A DNA stretch of 5,017 bases from Paracoccaceae bacterium (GTDB lineage Bacteria; Pseudomonadota; Alphaproteobacteria; Rhodobacterales; Rhodobacteraceae), in NCBI GenBank assembly GCA_024304875.1, contig JAMWZF010000240.1, forward strand, positions 1 through 5,017. Direction: 5' to 3'. Positions 1 to 5,017 of this stretch are shown in pieces (position 1 is the first letter of the stretch; each line of letters starts with the position of its first letter). The notes under the pieces are model-generated. The model did no database searches. It was not told where the DNA came from and was given only the letters and a program-made list of their open reading frames with translations. Position numbers and translations under genes: made by a program.

Positions 1-2
1 GG

Positions 3-1688
3 ATGCCACAGGACGCCAAGACCCCCGCCAGAGCGACGCCCAAGGCGGCCGCCCGGGCATGGGTCACGCGGACCTGGGCGACGATCAAGGTCAAGGGGCC
101 GAGCCAGATCCAGTTCTGGTTCATCGCCCTCGGCATCGGCGTCGCCGCCGGCGGCGTCGCCATCGCCTTCCGCTGGAGCATCGAGAGCCTGCAGGCGTTT
201 CTCTACGGCACCGAGGACATCACGCACCTCCATTCCTTCGCCGCCTCGCTGGACTGGTGGTGGATCGTGGCGATCCCGGTCCTCGGCGGGCTGACCGTGG
301 GCATCCTCCTTCACCGGTTCACCGAGGACGGGCGGGTGCGCTCGGTCGCCGACGTGATCGAGGGCGCGGCTCTGCGGGACGGACGGGTGCAGGTGAAGCG
401 GGGCGGGGTCTCGGCCCTGGCCTCCATCCTGACCCTGTCGACCGGCGGCTCCACGGGTCGGGAAGGGCCGGTGGTGCATCTGGCCGGGGTTCTCGCCACC
501 CTGGTCTGCCGGGCGATCAAGGCGGACGGGATCACCGGGCGCGACCTTCTGGGCTGTGCCGTCGCCGCTGCCGTCTCGGCCAGCTTCAACGCGCCCATCG
601 CCGGGGCGCTCTTCGCGCTCGAGGTGGTGCTGCGCCACTTCGCGATGCACGCCTTCGCGCCGATCGTCGTCGCCTCCGCCGCCGGAACGGTCATCAACCG
701 GCTGGTCTACGGCGGGGTGACCGAGTTCACCCTGCCGACCGAGAATGCCCTGGCGTTCTATATCGAGCTCCCCGCGTTCCTGATGCTGGGCCTGCTGTGC
801 GGGCTGGTGGCGGTGATCTTCATGCGGGCGATCTTCTGGGCCGACGACATCGGCAACCGGGTGCAGGACCGGGCCGCGCTGCCCCGCTGGGCGCGCCCGG
901 CCCTGGCGGGCCTGCTGCTGGGCATCATCGCGACCGGCTGGCCGCACATCATCGGTGTGGGCTACGAGACGACCTCGCTCGCCCTGACCGGCCAGCTGGT
1001 CTTCCACGAGGCGGTGGTCTTCGTCTTCTTCAAGATCCTCGCGGTGGCGATCACCGTGGGCGGACGCATGGGCGGCGGCGTCTTCTCGCCCTCGCTCATG
1101 GTCGGGGCGCTGACCGGCCTCGCCTTCGGAATCGTGGCCACGGGGCTGGTGCCGCAGTATTCGGGGGCGGGGACGCTCTATGCCCTCGCGGGCATGGGCG
1201 CGGTCTCGGCCGCGGTGCTGGGGGCGCCGATCTCGACCACGCTGATCGTCTTCGAACTGACGGGAGACTGGCAGACCGGCCTCGCCGTGATGGTGACCGT
1301 GTCGCTGTCGAGCGCGGTGGCCAGCCGCATGGTGCACCGGTCCTTCTTCCTTACCCAGCTGGAGCGGCGGGGCGTGCATCTCGCCGCGGGGCCGCAGGCC
1401 TACCTCCTTGCCACCTTCAGCGTCGCCAGCGTCATGCGGGCCAAGGACGCCCCCCGCGCCGCGCCGGAGGAGGCCTGCTGGACGATGATCGAGGAGGGCA
1501 CCTACCTGACCTCGACCGCGACGCTGGAACAGGCGATGCCGATCTTCGAGGCCTCGAACCCGATGTTCATCCCCGTGGTGGCGGTGAAGGGCGAGACGAC
1601 CGAGCTTTGGGGCGCCCTGTTCCAGGTCGACGCCCTGCGCGCCTTCAACCGCAAGCTGGCGGCGGTGGCGGCGGAGGAGCACTCGTAA
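3..1688 (+). CDS. CLC-family chloride channel or Cl-/H+ antiporter with reduced C-terminal CBS region
   Basis: This 561-residue polytopic inner-membrane protein should move chloride (or a similar anion) across the cytoplasmic membrane, as a channel or in exchange for protons. Seen: a basic N-terminus (1-33), then a hydrophobic core to about residue 445. GREGP at 152-156 carries the external gating glutamate E154. The GSGIP selectivity box is degenerate (RSVAD, 113-117), but S114 aligns with the chloride-binding serine. NAPIAGALF at 196-204 matches helix H, and GVFSP at 359-363 is the GxFxP box. Aligned to E. coli ClcA, the internal proton glutamate E203 is V208 and central Y445 is F449. Residues about 472-555 resemble a CBS pair in which only the second repeat looks whole. 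The start at base 3 gives a plausible N-terminus, but only two bases precede it, so no ribosome site can be seen and an upstream start is possible. The gene converges on the DUF427 gene across a large palindrome. Family confidence is high; channel versus exchanger is open. Confidence 0.95.
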   Translation: MPQDAKTPARATPKAAARAWVTRTWATIKVKGPSQIQFWFIALGIGVAAGGVAIAFRWSIESLQAFLYGTEDITHLHSFAASLDWWWIVAIPVLGGLTVGILLHRFTEDGRVRSVADVIEGAALRDGRVQVKRGGVSALASILTLSTGGSTGREGPVVHLAGVLATLVCRAIKADGITGRDLLGCAVAAAVSASFNAPIAGALFALEVVLRHFAMHAFAPIVVASAAGTVINRLVYGGVTEFTLPTENALAFYIELPAFLMLGLLCGLVAVIFMRAIFWADDIGNRVQDRAALPRWARPALAGLLLGIIATGWPHIIGVGYETTSLALTGQLVFHEAVVFVFFKILAVAITVGGRMGGGVFSPSLMVGALTGLAFGIVATGLVPQYSGAGTLYALAGMGAVSAAVLGAPISTTLIVFELTGDWQTGLAVMVTVSLSSAVASRMVHRSFFLTQLERRGVHLAAGPQAYLLATFSVASVMRAKDAPRAAPEEACWTMIEEGTYLTSTATLEQAMPIFEASNPMFIPVVAVKGETTELWGALFQVDALRAFNRKLAAVAAEEHS

Positions 1689-1724
1689 GGGAGCGGCTCC
1701 GGCGCCGCCTCTGTCGAGCGTGGA

Positions 1725-1857
1725 GGGGGCGCTGCCCCCGCCCTGCGGGCCCCCCGAGGTATTTGGAGCGAAAAGAGGGGGGAAGAGGCGCGCCCTGCCT
1801 CCTCTTTTCGCCCGAAATACCTCGGGGGGAGGCCGCAGGCCGGGGGGCAGCGCCCCC
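1725..1857. repeat. Large imperfect inverted repeat between convergent genes; probable bidirectional terminator or dispersed intergenic repeat
   Basis: The left arm is 1725-1778 and the right arm 1801-1857, around a 22-base centre that contains the palindrome GGCGCGCC (1787-1794). Three blocks match perfectly in inverted orientation: the outer 15 bases (GGGGGCGCTGCCCCC, 1725-1739 against 1843-1857), a 15-base CCCCCCGAGGTATTT block (1750-1764 against 1815-1829) and the inner GCGAAAAGAGG (1768-1778 against 1801-1811). Between them the arms differ in length by three bases and at two further positions. Each arm also folds on itself: GGGGGC-GCT-GCCCCC, then GCCC-TGC-GGGC on the left (1740-1750) or GGCC-GCA-GGCC on the right (1831-1841). 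It sits 36 bases past the CLC stop and 35 bases past the DUF427 stop, where a shared terminator for two convergent genes would lie. There is no long T-run, so intrinsic termination is inferred from position and strength of fold. From memory, similar palindromes are common between genes in Rhodobacteraceae; other copies cannot be checked here. Confidence 0.85.
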
Positions 1858-1892
1858 GTCTTATGGTGCGTCGGGGGCTGGCCGCGCCTCGG

Positions 1893-2237
1893 TCAGAGCT
1901 GTTCGACGGCCACTTGGTCGGTCGCGTAGAAGGCGATGTAGCCGGCGATCGGCTCGCAGCCGGCCTTGGGATTCTCGTAGGACCAGGCGGCGTCGGTCAG
2001 GGTCGTCGACTTGGTCTCGATCGAGAAATAGACCGCGTCGCCCTTGTGCGGGCAGTGCGAAGTGGTCTCGGAGGGCTCGAGGAAGGCCATCGCCAGGTCC
2101 TCGCGCGGGAAGTAGATGACCGGGTAGTAGCTGCCCTCGGTCAGCTCAAGCGCCCGGTCGCTTTCGCCGAGGACGGCGCCGCCGGCGCGGATGACCCAGG
2201 TGCCGTCGGCGGGGCGGATGGTGATGTAGTCGGCCAT
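1893..2237 (-). CDS. DUF427 family protein (small, cytoplasmic, function unknown)
   Basis: This 114-residue protein matches the DUF427 family (Pfam NTP_transf_9), small single-domain proteins with no settled biochemical role. The nucleotidyltransferase-related family name is a fold-based inference and not proof of activity. Seen: an N-terminal strand pattern (ITIRPADGTWVIRAGGAVL, 5-23), a YYPVIYFPRED segment (37-47) and the family hallmark HCPHKGDAVYFS (61-72), followed by AAWSYENP (83-90). There is no signal peptide or membrane segment, so it should be cytosolic. The length is normal for a one-domain member. The ATG at 2237 is chosen because AGGAGG lies 12 bases upstream and the family similarity begins there. 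A longer in-frame ATG at 2354 would run back into the end of the aminopeptidase gene and adds residues that do not look conserved. It is last in a same-strand series after the aminopeptidase (91-base gap) and may be co-transcribed with it. Confidence 0.9.
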   Translation of the reverse strand: MADYITIRPADGTWVIRAGGAVLGESDRALELTEGSYYPVIYFPREDLAMAFLEPSETTSHCPHKGDAVYFSIETKSTTLTDAAWSYENPKAGCEPIAGYIAFYATDQVAVEQL

Positions 2238-2249
2238 GGGGATCCCTTT

Positions 2250-2255
2250 CCTCCT
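2250..2255 (-). promoter_or_regulatory. Ribosome binding site of the DUF427 gene
   Basis: On the minus strand AGGAGG stands 12 bases before the ATG at 2237. It is a perfect Shine-Dalgarno core at a slightly long spacing. It decides the start in favour of the 114-residue protein over the in-frame ATG at 2354. Confidence 0.7.
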
Positions 2256-2260
2256 CGGGT

Positions 2261-2277
2261 CGGCCCGTGTGGGGCCG
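2261..2277 (-). other. Small perfect hairpin in the aminopeptidase-DUF427 gap
   Basis: A 6-base-pair all-G/C stem (CGGCCC against GGGCCG) encloses a 5-base loop. It lies 51 bases past the aminopeptidase stop and 5 bases upstream of the AGGAGG of the DUF427 gene. No T-run follows it on the minus strand, so a strong intrinsic terminator is unlikely. It could partly attenuate transcription, protect the downstream mRNA end, or be chance in GC-rich DNA. Confidence 0.3.
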
Positions 2278-2328
2278 CCGCTGCATGTGACCGCGCCTGC
2301 ATGACAGCGTGGTGACAACCCACCGACC

Positions 2329-4110
2329 CTACAGGGGCGCGCAGGCGGCCTCAAGCCATGGTGATGTCGCGGCGTCGAGGCGCGGGCCGATGCGGGCCAG
2401 CACCTCGGCGTGGTAGCCGTCGATCCAGTCCCGCTCTGCCGGGGTCAGCAGGTCGGGCAGGATCAGCCGGCGGTCGATGGGGACATGGGTGAGCGTCCGG
2501 AAGTGCAGGAAGTCGATCGGGTCCTGTCCCTCCAGCTCCGGTGCCTCGCGAACGACCACGAGGTTCTCGATCCGGATGCCGTATTCGCCTTCGCGGTAGT
2601 GCCCGGGTTCGATCGAGAGGATCATCCCCGTCTCCAGCGGCACGGTGGACCGGCGCGACAGTCCCTGCGGCCCCTCGTGCACGCAGAGGTAACTGCCCAC
2701 CCCGTGACCCGTCCCGTGCCCGTAGTCCATCCCCGCGGACCAGAGCGCAGCGCGGGCGAGCGCGTCGATGTGGGCGCCGGCGATCCCCTGGGGGAAGCGC
2801 AGCATGGACAGGGTGATGACGCCCTTCAGGACCCGGGTGAAGGCGGCCTTGTGCGCCTCGGGCACCTCTCCCACGGCGACGGTGCGGGTGATGTCGGTCG
2901 TGCCGTCGACGTATTGCCCGCCGCTGTCGATCAGAAGCAGCTCGCCCGGCTTTACCGCCCGGTTGCTCGCCTCCGTCACGCGGTAATGCACGATGGCTCC
3001 GTTCGGCCCCGCCCCGCAGATCGTCTCGAAGCTGATCTCGCGAAGCGCGTTGGTCTCGGCCCGGAAGCCTTCGAGGGCGGTCACGACGTCGATCTCGGTC
3101 AGGCCGCCCGACGGCGCCTCCTGGTCGAGCCAGGCGAGGAAGCGGACCATGGCCACGGCGTCGCGGTCGTGCGCCTCGATCATGCCCGCGACCTCGGCGG
3201 CGTTCTTGCGGGCCTTGGGCAGGCGGCAGGGATCGTCGCCGCGCACCATGCGGTCGCCGAGCAGGCCCGCCACCGCGACGGGCGCCGAGGCGGCATCGAC
3301 CCGGACGGGGCCGGGGTGTTCCGTCAGGATCCGGGGCAGGTCGCTCTCGGGCCGCAGTTCGGCGCCAAGGTCCAGCGCCTCGGCCTTGGCCGGGTCGCAG
3401 AAGAGCGTGACCGTCCCGTCCGTCCCGAGCAGGGCCATCGCATGGGGCACCGGGTTGCAGGGGATGTCGGCGCCGCGGATGTTCATCAGCCAGGCGACGC
3501 TGTCGGGCAGGGTGATCAGGGCGGCGGCCTGGTTCTTCTGGGCGAGCGCGATGGCGAGGCGGGCACGCTTGTCCTCGCTGGTCTCTCCGGCCAGCTCCTC
3601 CGGCTGGGCGAAGAAGGCCGCGGAGGGCGGCGCGGGCCGGTCATGCCAGATCGCGTCGACGGGATTGGAGACCGGCTCGAGAGTGATCGAGGTGCCTTCC
3701 AGCGCGGCGCGCAGTTTCTCCACCTCCTCGATGGTGTGCAGCCAGGGATCGAAGCCGATGACGGCCTGCGCCGGGGCCTGCTCCTTCAGCCAGTCGGCCA
3801 GCTGTACCTCGGGCCAGTCGACGGGGGTGAAGGCGGCGGTGTCCACCTGTTGTTTCACCTGCACCCGGTAGCGCCCGTCGACGAAGACGCCGGCCACCTC
3901 GGGCACCACCACGCAGAAGCCGGCCGAGCCGGTGAAGCCGGTCAGCCAGGCCAGCCGCGCGTCCGAGGCCGCCACGTATTCGCCCTGGAACCGGTCGGAT
4001 CGGGGGACGAGGCAGCCGGTCAGACCTTCCGCGGCGAGGTGACCCCGCAGGGCGGCGAGCCTGGGCGGCCCCTGGTCGGGCGAGGTGGTGGCGTCGAAGG
4101 TCTGGAACAT
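2329..4110 (-). CDS. Xaa-Pro aminopeptidase (aminopeptidase P, M24B metallopeptidase)
   Basis: This 593-residue cytosolic enzyme should remove the N-terminal residue from peptides whose second residue is proline, using two metal ions (Mn2+ in characterised relatives). Its length and layout match the long three-domain XPNPEP1-like type and not the roughly 440-residue E. coli PepP. Creatinase-like domain I spans about 15-150, domain II about 155-300, the pita-bread catalytic domain about 305-525 and the C-terminal M24 extension about 533-593. All expected metal ligands are visible: D395 (LLIDSGG), D406 (GTTD), H469 (HGTGHGVGS), E501 (SIEPG) and E515 (RIEN). So are the catalytic histidines H375 (IVHYR), H465 and H478 (VHEGP). 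Spacing agrees with human XPNPEP1 (74 residues from first Asp to metal His). The ATG at 4110 is preferred over the in-frame ATG at 4161 because AGGAG lies 7 bases before it and MFQTFDATT is a plausible N-terminus. It follows the transpeptidase gene by 73 bases on the same strand. Likely role: peptide turnover. Confidence 0.96.
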   Translation of the reverse strand: MFQTFDATTSPDQGPPRLAALRGHLAAEGLTGCLVPRSDRFQGEYVAASDARLAWLTGFTGSAGFCVVVPEVAGVFVDGRYRVQVKQQVDTAAFTPVDWPEVQLADWLKEQAPAQAVIGFDPWLHTIEEVEKLRAALEGTSITLEPVSNPVDAIWHDRPAPPSAAFFAQPEELAGETSEDKRARLAIALAQKNQAAALITLPDSVAWLMNIRGADIPCNPVPHAMALLGTDGTVTLFCDPAKAEALDLGAELRPESDLPRILTEHPGPVRVDAASAPVAVAGLLGDRMVRGDDPCRLPKARKNAAEVAGMIEAHDRDAVAMVRFLAWLDQEAPSGGLTEIDVVTALEGFRAETNALREISFETICGAGPNGAIVHYRVTEASNRAVKPGELLLIDSGGQYVDGTTDITRTVAVGEVPEAHKAAFTRVLKGVITLSMLRFPQGIAGAHIDALARAALWSAGMDYGHGTGHGVGSYLCVHEGPQGLSRRSTVPLETGMILSIEPGHYREGEYGIRIENLVVVREAPELEGQDPIDFLHFRTLTHVPIDRRLILPDLLTPAERDWIDGYHAEVLARIGPRLDAATSPWLEAACAPL

Positions 4111-4117
4111 GGGCACT

Positions 4118-4122
4118 CTCCT
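4118..4122 (-). promoter_or_regulatory. Ribosome binding site of the aminopeptidase gene
   Basis: On the minus strand AGGAG lies 7 bases before the ATG at 4110, the ideal distance. It fixes the start there and argues against the in-frame ATG at 4161, which would add 17 residues. Confidence 0.7.
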
Positions 4123-4183
4123 GTCGGCGGCACTAGAGCCGGGCGGGGCGGGGAATTGCAAGGCCGCCGCCTGGCCCGGGGGC

Positions 4184-4885
4184 CTAGTAGACCGGATCGA
4201 AGCTGGCCGGCCGGGTCGAGGGCAGCACGATCACCGTCGCCCCGTGGGGCGCCCGCCCTTCGAGGTCGATCGCGTCCTGGTCCAGGAGCCGGATGCAGCC
4301 CGAGGAGACCGCCCGTCCGATGTGCCGCGCCTCGGCGCCGCCGTGGATGCGGTAGAGCGTGTCGACCCCGTCCTGGAACAGGTAGAGCGCCCGGGCGCCC
4401 ATCGGGTTGTCCGGCCCCGGGTCCATGCCGCCGTTGGCGACGGAATAGGGCTCGAGCTCGGGCCGCCGTTCGATCATCTCCTCCGGCACGTTCCAGCGCG
4501 GCCAGTCGCGGGTGAACTGGAGCCGGGCGGTGCCGTCCCAGCCGAAGCCGACGGCCCCGACGCTGGCACCGTAGCGGCGGGCGGTCTCCGCGCTCTCGAC
4601 GAGGTGCAGGGTGCGGGCGTCGGGGTCGACCACGATGGTGCCGACCGGCTGGTCTGGGAAGGGGTTCGCCACCTCCTGCCGCCAGTGCACCTCGGCCAGG
4701 GTGCCGGGTTCGATGGCGGGGATCGGGAAAGGCTCGTCCGTGATCGCGCCGTAGAAGTCCGGCAGCGGCGCCTCCGGCGGCGCGGCGGCCCGCTGGGCGC
4801 TGAGGGGCGGGACCGGCTGGCGCGGGGCGCAGGCGGCAAGGGCGGAGACGGCCGCGAGGGCCGAGAAGTGGCGTCGGGTCAGCAT
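4184..4885 (-). CDS. YkuD-type L,D-transpeptidase, probable lipoprotein
   Basis: This 233-residue envelope protein carries an L,D-transpeptidase catalytic (YkuD/ErfK) domain at about 80-221. Family members use a cysteine to make 3-3 cross-links in peptidoglycan or to attach proteins to it; which one applies cannot be read from the sequence. The active-site pattern is clear: H181 (YRIHGG), then after 13 residues S195-G196-C197-I198-R199, with C197 the nucleophile and R199 the conserved arginine. The position before Gly is Ser where many members have His (SHGC); SSGC variants occur in the family. The N-terminus MLTRRHFSALAAVSALAAC has a twin-arginine pair (R4-R5), a short hydrophobic stretch and a lipobox-like LAAC with C19, so export (possibly by Tat) and lipid anchoring are inferred. 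A proline-rich linker (21-57) follows. The ATG at 4885 has GGAG 6 bases upstream and begins directly at the signal peptide. It is the first gene of the minus-strand series seen here. Confidence 0.94.
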   Translation of the reverse strand: MLTRRHFSALAAVSALAACAPRQPVPPLSAQRAAAPPEAPLPDFYGAITDEPFPIPAIEPGTLAEVHWRQEVANPFPDQPVGTIVVDPDARTLHLVESAETARRYGASVGAVGFGWDGTARLQFTRDWPRWNVPEEMIERRPELEPYSVANGGMDPGPDNPMGARALYLFQDGVDTLYRIHGGAEARHIGRAVSSGCIRLLDQDAIDLEGRAPHGATVIVLPSTRPASFDPVY

Positions 4886-4891
4886 GGGATG

Positions 4892-4895
4892 CTCC
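4892..4895 (-). promoter_or_regulatory. Ribosome binding site of the L,D-transpeptidase gene
   Basis: On the minus strand GGAG stands 6 bases before the ATG at 4885. It is a short but well-placed core and supports the start that gives the lipoprotein signal peptide. Confidence 0.55.
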
Positions 4896-5017
4896 GGTTA
4901 TGGCGTGACGAAGGGCCGATGGCGGCCGGGAGAACGGGGCGTCAGGCCGGACGCGGAGGGTCCCTTGGCGGGGCGCCGCGCCTATCGGTGCCGGTCCAGG
5001 CCGCGGTGACCCGCGAC
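4896..5017. other. Upstream region of the L,D-transpeptidase gene; no gene assigned
   Basis: This stretch should contain the promoter of the transpeptidase gene, but I see no convincing -35/-10 pair. Two minus-strand frames entering from the right edge close here, with stops at 4982-4984 (TAG) and 4942-4944 (TGA), so the 3' end of an upstream minus-strand gene could lie in it. On the plus strand an ATG at 4919 opens a frame that runs to the window edge for 33 codons. None has enough length or a recognisable motif to call. Confidence 0.3.

Noticed and set aside
1693..1708. Short GCGGC/GCCGC hairpin just after the CLC stop codon
   Set aside because: It is a 5-bp stem with no T-run, and the much larger palindrome immediately downstream is the better terminator candidate.
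1720..1929. 69-codon plus-strand open frame across the palindrome
   Set aside because: Its sequence is dictated by the inverted repeat and by the antisense of the DUF427 3' end. There is no ribosome site and no similarity to a known protein.
59..2119. 686-codon open frame on the plus strand in another frame of the CLC gene
   Set aside because: It is an Arg/Gly/Pro-rich shadow that runs through the intergenic palindrome and antisense through the DUF427 gene. The CLC frame has full family motifs.
2993..3871. 292-codon plus-strand open frame inside the aminopeptidase gene
   Set aside because: It is a Ser/Arg/Ala-rich shadow without motif, wholly within a well-supported gene on the other strand.
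4162..4184. Possible terminator hairpin just after the transpeptidase gene (GGCC-type stems)
   Set aside because: Stems are only 4-5 bp with very short loops and no T-run; not distinguishable from chance at this base composition.
2410..4515. 701-codon open frame on the plus strand, antisense to the aminopeptidase and the end of the transpeptidase gene
   Set aside because: The opposite strand carries two proteins with complete catalytic motifs. The antisense product is low-complexity, rich in Gly, Arg, Asp and His, with no recognisable domain, as expected for a shadow frame in GC-rich DNA.
4474..4839. 121-codon minus-strand frame inside the transpeptidase gene
   Set aside because: It is an out-of-frame Arg/Pro/Ser-rich translation overlapping a gene with a clear active site.
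1..5017. Mobile element, CRISPR array, tRNA/rRNA, toxin-antitoxin or defence cassette
   Set aside because: No transposase, integrase, spaced direct repeats, tRNA cloverleaf or paired small genes were seen on either strand; the four genes are ordinary chromosomal families.

Overview
This GC-rich window (roughly two thirds G+C, strong G/C preference at third codon positions) looks like chromosomal DNA of an alphaproteobacterium, most likely of the Rhodobacteraceae. That placement is an inference from the protein sequences, the base composition and the style of the intergenic palindrome (CCCCCCGAGGTATTT blocks flanked by GGGGGC/GCCCCC boxes). No direct taxonomic marker is present.

Layout: a plus-strand gene for a CLC-family chloride channel/antiporter with a reduced C-terminal CBS region fills bases 3-1688. 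Three genes on the minus strand point toward it: a small DUF427 protein (1893-2237), a metal-dependent Xaa-Pro aminopeptidase (aminopeptidase P, 2329-4110) and a YkuD-type L,D-transpeptidase with a lipoprotein signal (4184-4885). Transcription on that strand runs transpeptidase, aminopeptidase, DUF427, with gaps of 73 and 91 bases. They could share a transcript, but the gaps are large enough that this is not certain. The CLC gene and the DUF427 gene converge on a 204-base gap dominated by a large imperfect inverted repeat (1725-1857), probably a two-way transcription terminator and/or a copy of a dispersed intergenic repeat. The last 132 bases hold the leader of the transpeptidase gene and possibly the edge of a neighbour that cannot be identified.

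The genes do not form an obvious pathway. One is an anion transporter of the inner membrane, one a cell-envelope peptidoglycan enzyme, one a cytosolic peptidase and one a small conserved protein of unknown role. I see no phage, insertion sequence, CRISPR, toxin-antitoxin or defence signature, and no case for a new multi-gene system. The points most worth a second look are the palindrome, whose two arms keep the same internal hairpins with different bases, and the CLC protein, which keeps the gating glutamate but has valine at the internal proton-glutamate position and phenylalanine at the central tyrosine.
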